14,934 bases of DNA from Burkholderiales bacterium (GTDB lineage Bacteria; Pseudomonadota; Gammaproteobacteria; Burkholderiales; Chitinimonadaceae): the NCBI GenBank assembly GCA_019234745.1, contig JAFAKZ010000288.1, positions 1 to 14,934 of the forward strand, in the 5' to 3' direction. The position numbers and the translations under genes were made by a program. Under the pieces are notes generated by a model. It was not told where the DNA came from, did not search any database, and saw only the letters and a list, made by a program, of their open reading frames with translations. Below are positions 7,531-14,934 of this stretch, one piece after another. The number at the start of each line of letters is the position of its first letter. Position 1 is the first letter of the stretch.

Positions 7531-8441
7531 GCAGAGACCTCGGCAAGGTCCAGCGCGTTGACATAGGCGTCTTCCAGCGTCGGTACCACCGCTTCCGCAT
7601 CGGCAGACGGCGCGCGATCTGCGACGACGCGCAAGCGGATGCCGTCGGGCCGGCGCTGGGAGGCGCTGACGCGATGGCGCGAACGCACCTCGCCCAAGTG
7701 AGCCGCCGTCGTCGTCCACTCCCAGACTCGGCCCTGCGCGCGCTGGATCAGGACTTCCGGCGTATCGTGGAATTGGAGGCGACCCTTTGCCAGCAGTGCC
7801 AGCGTCGCTGCGCTCGCTTCCACGTCGGACACGATATGGGTGGACAGCACGACCAGCCGTTCACCGGCGAGGTCGGTCAGCAGGTTCCGAAAGCGCATGC
7901 GCTCTTCCGGGTCCAGCCCTACCGTCGGTTCGTCCACGATCACGAGCGTCGGGTCGTTCAGGAGCGCCTGCGCGATGCCGACGCGCTGCCGCATGCCGCC
8001 TGACATGCTGCCGAGTCGGTCGTTCGCCCGATCGGACAGGCCGACCAGATGCAGGCATTCCTCGACGCGTGCCGCCGCATGCTTATGCTGCAGGCCTTTT
8101 ACCGCCGCCATGTAGCGCAGGAATTCCCTGGCGCTGAGCGCCGTGTAGACACCGAATTCCTGTGGCAGGTAGCCGAGATCCCGGCGCAGAGCATCGGGTC
8201 GGGCAGCAATGTCGACGCCGTTCCAGCCGATCGAGCCCGCCGTCGGCACGGTAAGCGTGGCGAGCATGCGCATCAGCGTCGACTTGCCTGCCCCATTGGG
8301 CCCGAGCAGGCCGACGATGCCGGGACGCAGGTTCAGATCGATGCCGGAAATGGCCTCGTGTCCGTTCGCGTAGCGGAACGTAACGGCGTCCAGGCTAAGC
8401 CAGGGCGTGCAGCTGCGCGTGTTGTCGATCACATCAAGCAT
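7527..8441 (-). CDS. ABC exporter ATP-binding protein
   Basis: This 304-residue ATPase carries every diagnostic motif: Walker A GPNGAGKS (47-54), Q-loop LPQEFG with Gln94, signature MSGGM (146-150, Met in place of the usual first Leu), Walker B LVIVDE (166-171), the D-loop GLDP, and the switch His202 in STHIVSD. About 90 residues after the ATPase core form the extra C-terminal region typical of drug and antibiotic ABC-2 exporters. The protein is soluble and would drive the permease encoded by the next gene, to which it is coupled by a 4-base overlap. The ATG at 8441 has GGAAGG 12 bases upstream (8454-8459), somewhat far for an ideal ribosome site. The hydroxylase gene ends 104 bases upstream, and that gap could hold a secondary promoter, though I see no convincing one. 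Confidence 0.93.
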   Translation of the reverse strand: MLDVIDNTRSCTPWLSLDAVTFRYANGHEAISGIDLNLRPGIVGLLGPNGAGKSTLMRMLATLTVPTAGSIGWNGVDIAARPDALRRDLGYLPQEFGVYTALSAREFLRYMAAVKGLQHKHAAARVEECLHLVGLSDRANDRLGSMSGGMRQRVGIAQALLNDPTLVIVDEPTVGLDPEERMRFRNLLTDLAGERLVVLSTHIVSDVEASAATLALLAKGRLQFHDTPEVLIQRAQGRVWEWTTTAAHLGEVRSRHRVSASQRRPDGIRLRVVADRAPSADAEAVVPTLEDAYVNALDLAEVSA

Positions 8442-8545
8442 TGCGAAACACTACCTTCCAGTTCAAACCGGCGTACACCTTGCCAGGCGGGTCTGCGCGG
8501 CGCCGGCCCCTCCTGTTGGGTTACCGGCGTACGGTGAGCGTTGCG

Positions 8546-10177
8546 TCAGTAATACGTCTCGTGACCGCTGACCAAGCGCGTAGCCGGTATGCCGGCGGCG
8601 TTGGCGCGCTCAATGAGCTTTTCCGACTCGACTAGCTGGATGCTGTCCGGTTCGTATTCGAGACCCATGACGTATTTCATCCAGGGATCCTGGCCCATGG
8701 CATAGACGAACACCTGCGGTGCTTCCACCTCGTTGATGATGCCCCAGGCCCGCTCGCAGTCGGCGCCGGAAAGACGCCGGGACTCGTTGTTGCGGCGATT
8801 GAGCGGCTTGAACAGCAGCGGTTCATACAGCCAGTTCAGGGGCGCGCCATTGCATTCCATGCCGATGAACAGGGCGTCGATCTTGCCGATGCGCTCCATG
8901 ATCCTGCGGTAGAGCACATTGTCCCGGCCATCGGAGTCGATCAGGAACATGAACTGGCGGGCGTGCAGCTTCAGCGCAATGGCGTGCTTGCTGTAGATGT
9001 TCAGGTCGGCGTGCTCGCCCGTAAACGGTAGGCTCAATATCCGTCCACCGGGGATGTCGATCTGCTCGAAAGCATTGACCATGCGGACATTGTTGAAGCC
9101 CAGGTCGCGCAGCCCCAGCTTCATGGATGGGTCGGCGATGGCGCCACTATTGTTCTGCGGCACGATGATCGTGCCGATGCGATGCCGCAACTGAATCAGC
9201 ATCTCCGGGTTGAAATGGTCGTGGTGGTGATGGGTGAGCACCACGTAGTCGATGAAGTCCGGCAGGTCGTTGATGGTGAAGCGATCGTCCGACCCGGGCT
9301 CGATGGCCACGAAGGGGTCGAAGAGTACAGCGACGTCCTGCGTTTGGAACAGCACGCAGGCATGACCGAAGAAGCGCATGCGTACCTGCTGGTCCGTCGG
9401 CCCGCCACGCTTGTTGGCAGCCTGCACGGGCGCTGTGTCCGTGAAGAAATTACGGAATACCGGCAGATCGTCGGCAGCGACTTCAAAGTGCTGCGCGATG
9501 CCGGTGAAGGAGCCGGCCTTCGTACGCATAGCGCTCAAGGCGTCCAGGCGCTCGTCGGCGAACTTGATCTTGAACGACATGCTGTCGTCAGTGTCGAGGC
9601 GCGGCGTGCTCATGAAGAAATGCCGGTCGCGCTCGCGTCGCACTTCCAGCATCACTTCCTGTGCATTGGCCGTATAACCTTCCGAATGGATGAGTTCCTC
9701 GAACAGACGAAAATCAGCGTGATGGTTGGTGTTGTACAGAAATTCCACCAATCCCTTGAGCGAATCGGGCAGCGCCCCATAGCATTCGTTCAGGGAGTAG
9801 CCGTTTGCCTTCTCCTGCAGGGAGTCCGACACGGCTTTCAAATCCTGCGCCAGTTCGATCAGTTGCTGGGCGTCCTGCGCCGTCTGCTCATACAACTTGT
9901 TCACCGCAGGTACATCGTGCTCTTCCAGGCTCATGAACGGGCCGCCGTACATCTTGGGGTCGGTATTCGCCGCGATATGTGCCGACGGGCTGGTGGCAAA
10001 GGACTTCAACAGCGGCAGCAGGCGAAACTTCAGGTGCAGGGCGAGCTGGGCGGGCGACATCAGGTGCGACCAGGCGTACCAGCGATAGATGAGCGGCTCA
10101 AGCTTGACGTCCGGTCTCAGGTAGACCATGTCGTGGGCGGGTTGAATCGCTGCAGCAGTGTTCTCTTGCAAACTCAC
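8546..10177 (-). CDS. CmlA-type di-iron beta-hydroxylase with metallo-beta-lactamase fold
   Basis: The product has 543 residues from a GTG at 10177. The frame extends to a TTG at 10231, but GGAGAA six bases before the GTG decides the start. Numbering below counts from the TTG; subtract 18 for the GTG start. The N-terminal half (about 35-280) resembles the CmlA dimerisation domain (MVYLRPDVKLEPLIYRWYAW). The C-terminal half is a metallo-beta-lactamase fold with THHHHDH (His334, His336, Asp338, His339), Glu406 in LPFTGEHADL, Asp432 in FLIDSDG and CmlA-like FIGMEC, ESRRLSG and VFVYAMGQDPWMKYVM. A Glu in the GEH motif, where hydrolases have His, is the mark of the CmlA oxygenases. CmlA itself hydroxylates carrier-bound p-aminophenylalanine in chloramphenicol synthesis, and the relative FrsH acts on leucine in FR900359 synthesis. 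Here it most likely installs a beta-hydroxy group on a PCP-bound residue; which residue is not visible. Confidence 0.9.
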   Translation of the reverse strand: MSLQENTAAAIQPAHDMVYLRPDVKLEPLIYRWYAWSHLMSPAQLALHLKFRLLPLLKSFATSPSAHIAANTDPKMYGGPFMSLEEHDVPAVNKLYEQTAQDAQQLIELAQDLKAVSDSLQEKANGYSLNECYGALPDSLKGLVEFLYNTNHHADFRLFEELIHSEGYTANAQEVMLEVRRERDRHFFMSTPRLDTDDSMSFKIKFADERLDALSAMRTKAGSFTGIAQHFEVAADDLPVFRNFFTDTAPVQAANKRGGPTDQQVRMRFFGHACVLFQTQDVAVLFDPFVAIEPGSDDRFTINDLPDFIDYVVLTHHHHDHFNPEMLIQLRHRIGTIIVPQNNSGAIADPSMKLGLRDLGFNNVRMVNAFEQIDIPGGRILSLPFTGEHADLNIYSKHAIALKLHARQFMFLIDSDGRDNVLYRRIMERIGKIDALFIGMECNGAPLNWLYEPLLFKPLNRRNNESRRLSGADCERAWGIINEVEAPQVFVYAMGQDPWMKYVMGLEYEPDSIQLVESEKLIERANAAGIPATRLVSGHETYY

Positions 10178-10183
10178 TTTTCG

Positions 10184-10189
10184 TTCTCC
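10184..10189 (-). promoter_or_regulatory. Ribosome binding site that fixes the GTG start of the CmlA-like gene
   Basis: GGAGAA lies 6 bases upstream of the GTG at 10175-10177. The longer reading frame from the TTG at 10231 has no comparable site, and its extra 18 residues do not resemble the family N-terminus. Confidence 0.65.
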
Positions 10190-10248
10190 ATATGACGCCA
10201 GGTTGCGGCCGTCGAGTTTCGAGATGATCAAGACTTCAAGTCGGCGGC

Positions 10249-11592
10249 CTAGAAGGCATCCGGCACTTCTTCCTCAAGCCGGTACAGGCGGCGCTGAGCG
10301 AGCGCCAGCAGCGACACGACGACGCTTGCCAGACCGACGAGGCAAAACAGGAAGTTGTAGGTGCCGCCGGCGCCGGTGCCCAGGTGGCTGCTGAGGCCGG
10401 CCATCGACCCACCCACGCGGAATGCAGGTTCGACGGTGCTGTAGAGGGTGGAGGCGACGAGCGAACTCAGCGGCAGCATGCTGATGCTGATGATCTGCTG
10501 GAATGCAGTGAACCGCCCCTGCGCAGCCTTGGGTACCTTGCGCTGCCAGATGCTTTGCATGCTCGCGCTCAGCGTGTCGTTGCACATCATGACGAGCAGT
10601 GCGCAGATGCACAGCACGACCAGCGAAGGGGACGCGCCGGCTGCCATGACGGCCAGGCCCGCGAACATATTGAAGCCGAGTAGCAGGGGCGACCATTTCT
10701 TCGGACCGCCCCAGGCAACCATCAGCAAGCCGCCGAGCAGCATGCCGATCGCGCCGGCCGACGTGACCCAGGGCAGGGCCGTGGGTGAATATCGTGCGAT
10801 CACCGTGGGCGTCGCGAGGAACAGCATCATGCTGGAAAGAAAGCCGCCAAGCGCCGTGTAGGCGTAGGTAAACGCCATGCTCGGCCGGGCACGCAGGAAG
10901 TCGATCGACCACATGAGGTCGGCGAACGGGTGCTTGCGGGCGTTTTCCGTTTCTTCGCCGCCCGTCTTGCCTTCGGCGGCGTGTAGCTGGGCGATCGTCG
11001 GGATGCTGGCCAGGAACAGCCCCAGGACGGCGAATCCGTAACTCACCATGTCGGCAGCCACGATGCCGCGCATGCCGATGACCACGAGCAGACCGGAGGC
11101 AAGGATAGGTCCGCCGAACTGGGTCAGCGCCGAAGTGAGGCCGAATAGGCCGCCGGCGCGGCCCAGCTGCTCCTTGGGCAGGATGCTGACAATGGTTGCC
11201 CGCGCGGCCGGGCCCTGGAAGGCGGCACCGGCAGACAGCACGAGCTGGATCGAGTATACGTGCCATAGGGCCAGCGCATGGCGCCAGGCCAACAGGGCCA
11301 GCAGCGCCATGCAAACCATGGCGGACAGCTCGCACAGCAGGAGGATCTTCTTCCTGTCGTAGCGATCTGCGATGCCGCCGGTCCAGGGCAACAGCACAAG
11401 GGCCGGTAGGGTCGCCACCAGGATATACAGGGCGTAGTCCTGCATCGCCCTGGCCGTCCACACGCTGAACGCGAAGCCGGTCAATTGCGTACCCAGCATG
11501 GAGATGGCCTGGCCTACCCAAATCAGGTAGAAATCACGGCCGAGACCTGCCCGCGGTATTTCGGCGGGGCTTAGAACTTCCGCATTGCTCAT
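10249..11592 (-). CDS. Major facilitator superfamily exporter (EntS-like MFS_3 group)
   Basis: This 447-residue protein has about twelve hydrophobic segments and the MFS motif A between helices 2 and 3, GGIADRYDRKK (72-82). The beginning (RDFYLIWVGQAISMLGTQLTGFAFSVW, in parts RDFYLIWVGQ and GTQLTGFAFSVW) and the segment SAGAAFQGPAARATIVSILP match proton-driven drug and siderophore exporters of the EntS type. A hydrophilic loop at about 208-225 separates the two halves. The ATG overlaps the NRPS stop codon by 4 bases, with AAGGAAA at 11597-11603 as ribosome site, so it is co-translated with the synthetase. It probably sits in the inner membrane and exports the finished peptide or a related metabolite; the substrate is inferred from context. 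A second export system (ABC) occurs in the same operon. Confidence 0.92.
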   Translation of the reverse strand: MSNAEVLSPAEIPRAGLGRDFYLIWVGQAISMLGTQLTGFAFSVWTARAMQDYALYILVATLPALVLLPWTGGIADRYDRKKILLLCELSAMVCMALLALLAWRHALALWHVYSIQLVLSAGAAFQGPAARATIVSILPKEQLGRAGGLFGLTSALTQFGGPILASGLLVVIGMRGIVAADMVSYGFAVLGLFLASIPTIAQLHAAEGKTGGEETENARKHPFADLMWSIDFLRARPSMAFTYAYTALGGFLSSMMLFLATPTVIARYSPTALPWVTSAGAIGMLLGGLLMVAWGGPKKWSPLLLGFNMFAGLAVMAAGASPSLVVLCICALLVMMCNDTLSASMQSIWQRKVPKAAQGRFTAFQQIISISMLPLSSLVASTLYSTVEPAFRVGGSMAGLSSHLGTGAGGTYNFLFCLVGLASVVVSLLALAQRRLYRLEEEVPDAF

Positions 11593-14500
11593 CGTATTTC
11601 CTTAAGTAAAGGCATCATCCACTCGGCCAGGCGATTGACGTGCGGCTGGGCGAGTAGCGTCATATGGTTCCCCGGTGCGACCCAGAGCCGTGTGTCGGGT
11701 GCAAAGCGGCGCCAGGCATCGGCCAAGGTGTCTGGGTCGAAGCCAGGGTCTGCCGTGGCGCCGCGGATATAGCCGGGTGCGGCGACGAGATGCACCGTCC
11801 CGGGGTAGGGGTCTTTCGGTGCGTAATGCGTATTGAGATTGGTGGCGAACACGCGCACGATGCCGCGCAATGTCTGTACGTTCGAATTCCGTGGCATGAC
11901 GCCGTTTTCCACCAGACGGGCGTGCAGCAGGGACAATTGCGCGTCCGCATCCAGCGTCCCCAGCCGTTCTGGGCTCAACGCCAACGACCTGCCGAGGCTC
12001 ATCTCGTAGATATCGATTAGCCGCATCAGCATCTCGACGCGCGTATAGGGTGCGTGCGGTGGCGGGCCTACAGGTGCCTCCGAGTCGAGCACCACCAGCG
12101 TGGCGACCGTTTCGCCTGCGGCCTGCAACTGGCGGGCGATCTCACAGGCAACCCAGCCTCCAAAGGAGTGGCCGCACAGGCGATACGGGCCGCGCGGTGC
12201 GACCTCCCGGATTTCTCGGAGGTAGGCACGTGCGGCGCTCGCCACGTCGCCATGGGGCACCATGGTGCCGCACAGGCCGCGTGGCTGCAGCCCGTGAACC
12301 GGAATGGAGCCGTGCAGCGACATGGTCAGCGCGGCAAACGAGGCGACGCTGGCACCGGCGCCGGGCACGCAGAACAAGGGCGCGACGCCGGCCCGGCCGG
12401 ACTGGATCGTGACGCGCGCGGCATACGCGTTGCCTTGGCCTGGCGCGGCACCCTTGGCCAAGTGCGTGGCCATGTCGATCTCACGGGCCAGGTCCGCGAT
12501 GTGTGGTGCCTCCATCATTGAATAGTGGTCACCCTGTACCGGGGTCAGGCGTAGACGGTCGCCCAGTACCGCGCGCCAGCCGAGCGACCGGTCGGCCGGC
12601 GCCCCGCTTGATGCGGCGAACAAGGTGACGGGCAGCGGGATGGGATGCCGCACGTAGTCGCGCATGGCGCAGAAGATGGCATGGCGCAGCGTCAGGTGCC
12701 GCAGCACCAAGTCCAGTTCGAGGTCGCTGGGGAAGGCGCCCGAGGCCTGGCCCTGGCGCACCAGGGCTTCGAGGTCCGCGCCGGGGTTGGCGTGGTCCTT
12801 GCCGACGAGTGCGCGTACCCAGGCCACCAGCTCGTTCGGTACCTGCTCGCCCCGCTCCTCGTGATGAGCCGTGCCGTAGGCGCTGACGGTATCGATCAGA
12901 CCGAGGAATTCAACCTGCTCGTCCATGCCAAGCAGCTGCTGGGCGATTTCATAGGCGATGGTGCCGCCGGCCGACCAGCCGAGGATGCGATAGGGTCCCT
13001 GCGCCTGCACCAGCTTCATCTCGCGCAAGTAGCTCGCAGCCATTTCCTCGACGGTGCGGATGGGCTCCTCGTCCGCCAGCAGGCCGACGGCGGCAAGACC
13101 GTAGACCGGTGTGGCCGGGTCGAGCCATTGCGCCATCGAGCGGACATAGCCGACCTCGCCCTCGCCCGGGTGTACGAAGAAGAGCGGGCGTTCCTCGCCC
13201 GCCGGGCGTATCGGCACCAGGTGCTTGTATGGCTTGGCGTTGCTGCGGTCCGTGATCGCGAGGGCGAGATCGGCGACGGTCGGGTGCGTGAATAGCTCGC
13301 GCAGGGGGATGTCGACGCCGATCCGTTGCCGCAGGCGCGCAAGGAAGGCAACGGCCAGCAGGGAGTGGCCGCCCAAGTCGAAGAATTGATCATTCCTTCC
13401 GACGCGTTCCAAGCCGAGCATGTCCTGCCAGAGCGTGGCGATGGCCGCTTCGACCTCGCCGACCGGGGCCTCGTAGCAACGCACGCTGACGGCCGATTGA
13501 TCTGGCGCGGGCAGCGCCTTCGCGTCCAGTTTACCGTTGGCGCTGAGCGGGAATTCGTCCACTATCACGAAGGCGGACGGCACCATGTACTCAGGCAAAT
13601 GCAGCGCCAGCTCGCGGCGCAGCTCGGCGATCTCCGGCTTGTCGGCGCCGGCCTGCAGGTAGGCTACCAGGCGCTTTTCACCGGGTTGGTCTTCGCGGGC
13701 CACGACCACCGCACGCCGTACGCCGTCGCACTGGCCCAAGCGCGCCTCGATTTCGCCCAACTCGATACGGAAGCCGCGGATCTTGACTTGGAAGTCATTG
13801 CGGCCCAGGTACTCGATATTGCCATCCGGCAGCCAGCGCGACAGGTCGCCTGTCTTGTACATGCGGGCGCCGCTCGTGCGGCTGAATGGATCGGCCACGA
13901 AGCGCTCGGCTGTCAACTCCGGCCGGTTCAGGTAGCCGCGTGCGACGCCGACGCCGCCAATGTGCAATTCGCCGACGACGCCGACTGGGACGGGCTGTCC
14001 GCCGCTGTCCAGGATATAGATCTGCGTATTGGCGATCGGCTTGCCGATGGGCACGATGCCGACGTGGCGGTCCGGCACGCAATGCCAGGCCGTGACGTCG
14101 ATGGCCGCTTCGGTCGGGCCGTAGAGGTTGTGCAGCTCGCAGTGCGGCAGCGCTGCCATAAAGCGCTCCTGCTCTGCATGGGGCAGAGCCTCGCCGCTGC
14201 ACAGCACCCGGCGCAGGCTCGCACAGCCGGCCTCGTCGGCCACGGCCAAGAAGGCGGGCAGCATGGATGGCACGAAGTGCATCGTCGTGATGCGCTGCTC
14301 AGCGACGATCTCGCGCAGGTATTGCGGGTTACGATGACCGTCCGGCCGCGCCATGATCAGCCGCGCGCCTGCAAGCAGGGGTAGGAAGAACTCCCACACG
14401 GAGACGTCGAAGCCGAACGGCGTTTTTTGTAGCACGCAGTCGTCTTGTTTGAGACGGTACGTCTCCTGTGCCCAGCAAAGGCGGTTGACGACACCGCTGT

Positions 14501-14934
14501 GCTGGTTGATTACGCCCTTTGGCCTACCCGTCGAACCCGAGGTGTAGATGACGTAGGCCATATGCTCTGGGCCAAGGCCCAGGGTGGCGCGGCTCGGGTT
14601 GTGCCCGGCGTAGCCGCTTAGCTCGCTGCGTATGGCCGCGGCATCGAGGACAATCACGGGCACGGATGGCCGCACGAGCTTGTCCTGCAGTTGCGTTTGC
14701 GTGAGCACGGCGGCGGGCGCGCTGTCCTCGAGCATCCAGGCCAGGCGGTCGACCGGATGGCTGGGGTCCAGCGGCACATAGGCGCCGCCGGCCTTGAGGA
14801 TGCCGAGCAGGCCCACCACCATGTCGAAGCTGCGCTCGACGCAGATGGCGACGCGGTCGTCCGGCCGAACACCGGCCGCCAGCAGGTAGTGCGCCAACTG
14901 GTTGGCGCGACGGTTCAGCTCCACATAGCTCAGC
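11589..14934 (-). CDS. Nonribosomal peptide synthetase, terminal module A(Ser)-PCP-TE-TE (5' part outside window)
   Basis: The frame is open to the right edge, where motif A1 (LSYVEL) is cut. Residues are numbered from the GTG at 14924, which is not the true start. The adenylation domain (to about 475) has LKAGGAYVPLDP, YTSGSTGRPKGV (128-138), NLYGPTE (266-272), YKTGD (356-360) and NGKLD. The ten code residues Asp173, Val174, Trp177, His216, Leu241, Ser243, Leu267, Ile275, Asp276 and Lys465 spell DVWHLSLIDK, the known serine code. A peptidyl carrier domain follows (about 488-556, DLGGHSLL, Ser521). Two thioesterase domains end the protein: TE1 (about 577-820, GWSAG Ser651, Asp678, His800) and TE2 (about 848-1108, GHSFGG Ser920, Asp947, His1087), both with complete triads. 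No epimerase or methyltransferase domain is present here. The module activates serine and releases the full-length chain by hydrolysis or cyclisation. A condensation domain is expected beyond the edge. Confidence 0.95.
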   Translation of the reverse strand, partial: LSYVELNRRANQLAHYLLAAGVRPDDRVAICVERSFDMVVGLLGILKAGGAYVPLDPSHPVDRLAWMLEDSAPAAVLTQTQLQDKLVRPSVPVIVLDAAAIRSELSGYAGHNPSRATLGLGPEHMAYVIYTSGSTGRPKGVINQHSGVVNRLCWAQETYRLKQDDCVLQKTPFGFDVSVWEFFLPLLAGARLIMARPDGHRNPQYLREIVAEQRITTMHFVPSMLPAFLAVADEAGCASLRRVLCSGEALPHAEQERFMAALPHCELHNLYGPTEAAIDVTAWHCVPDRHVGIVPIGKPIANTQIYILDSGGQPVPVGVVGELHIGGVGVARGYLNRPELTAERFVADPFSRTSGARMYKTGDLSRWLPDGNIEYLGRNDFQVKIRGFRIELGEIEARLGQCDGVRRAVVVAREDQPGEKRLVAYLQAGADKPEIAELRRELALHLPEYMVPSAFVIVDEFPLSANGKLDAKALPAPDQSAVSVRCYEAPVGEVEAAIATLWQDMLGLERVGRNDQFFDLGGHSLLAVAFLARLRQRIGVDIPLRELFTHPTVADLALAITDRSNAKPYKHLVPIRPAGEERPLFFVHPGEGEVGYVRSMAQWLDPATPVYGLAAVGLLADEEPIRTVEEMAASYLREMKLVQAQGPYRILGWSAGGTIAYEIAQQLLGMDEQVEFLGLIDTVSAYGTAHHEERGEQVPNELVAWVRALVGKDHANPGADLEALVRQGQASGAFPSDLELDLVLRHLTLRHAIFCAMRDYVRHPIPLPVTLFAASSGAPADRSLGWRAVLGDRLRLTPVQGDHYSMMEAPHIADLAREIDMATHLAKGAAPGQGNAYAARVTIQSGRAGVAPLFCVPGAGASVASFAALTMSLHGSIPVHGLQPRGLCGTMVPHGDVASAARAYLREIREVAPRGPYRLCGHSFGGWVACEIARQLQAAGETVATLVVLDSEAPVGPPPHAPYTRVEMLMRLIDIYEMSLGRSLALSPERLGTLDADAQLSLLHARLVENGVMPRNSNVQTLRGIVRVFATNLNTHYAPKDPYPGTVHLVAAPGYIRGATADPGFDPDTLADAWRRFAPDTRLWVAPGNHMTLLAQPHVNRLAEWMMPLLKEIR

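Noticed and set aside
7531..7719. 63-residue N-terminal extension of the ABC permease reading frame
   Set aside because: It lies wholly within the ATPase gene, is Arg- and Ala-rich as expected of a shadow frame, and the ATG at 7530 has a ribosome site and a 4-bp overlap with the ATPase stop.
8439..8483. 14-codon leftward mini-ORF (GTG start, near MYAGLNWKVVF) overlapping the ATPase start codon
   Set aside because: It has only a weak ribosome site, no recognisable leader-peptide pattern and is too short to judge; probably chance.
8546..10177. Reading the MBL-fold protein as a beta-lactamase resistance enzyme
   Set aside because: The large N-terminal domain, Glu406 in place of a His ligand and CmlA-specific C-terminal motifs indicate an oxygenase instead.
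9182..10195. 337-residue plus-strand open frame opposite the CmlA-like gene
   Set aside because: It is antisense to a gene with clear catalytic motifs, has no family signatures and reflects the high GC content.
10178..10231. Upstream TTG start of the CmlA-like gene
   Set aside because: The TTG has no ribosome site. The GTG at 10177 has GGAGAA at ideal spacing and better matches the family N-terminus.
13326..14384. 352-residue plus-strand open frame opposite the NRPS adenylation domain
   Set aside because: It is a mirror frame of a strongly conserved adenylation domain, with no domain motifs or ribosome site of its own.
1..14934. CRISPR array, riboswitch, rRNA or replication origin
   Set aside because: No regularly spaced repeats, rRNA-like segments or recognisable origin or riboswitch structures were seen.

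Overview
The window looks like GC-rich betaproteobacterial DNA, probably Burkholderiales or a relative. That placement is an inference from GC content, codon choice, gene families and the initiator tRNA, not from a database match. It has two parts. On the left (1-1120) is ordinary housekeeping DNA: the 5' part of a leftward HD-GYP signalling gene, then a rightward initiator tRNA-fMet gene with its own promoter and terminator. On the right (1474-14934) is one leftward stretch of eight genes, the downstream end of a nonribosomal peptide synthetase (NRPS) biosynthetic gene cluster that continues past the right edge.

Between them lies a scar region (1121-1473). It holds a 91-bp MITE-like element with perfect 14-bp inverted repeats and a TTAG target duplication, and what looks like the decayed C-terminus of a LysR-type regulator. 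This is the visible left boundary of the cluster.

In order of transcription (right to left) the cluster contains: the last NRPS module (A-PCP-TE-TE, with the textbook serine specificity code and two intact thioesterase domains); an MFS exporter; a CmlA-type di-iron beta-hydroxylase with a metallo-beta-lactamase fold; an ABC-2 exporter ATPase and its permease; a large membrane-bound M28 metallopeptidase; a crotonyl-CoA carboxylase/reductase (CCR); and a type II thioesterase. Three junctions (NRPS/MFS, ATPase/permease, CCR/TEII) are 4-bp stop-start overlaps. The other gaps are about 70-105 bp, so one operon is likely.

A working model, which is inference: the assembly line ends by loading serine, and the tandem TE domains release the chain, perhaps as a macrocycle. 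The CmlA-like enzyme hydroxylates the beta-carbon of a carrier-bound amino acid. CCR supplies an unusual alkylmalonyl-CoA or branched acyl unit to an upstream polyketide or lipid-loading step, and the type II thioesterase clears misprimed carriers. Two exporters remove the product. The multi-pass M28 peptidase next to the ABC exporter is the most unusual member; it could mature an exported precursor or confer self-resistance. I do not recognise this gene combination as a known cluster.
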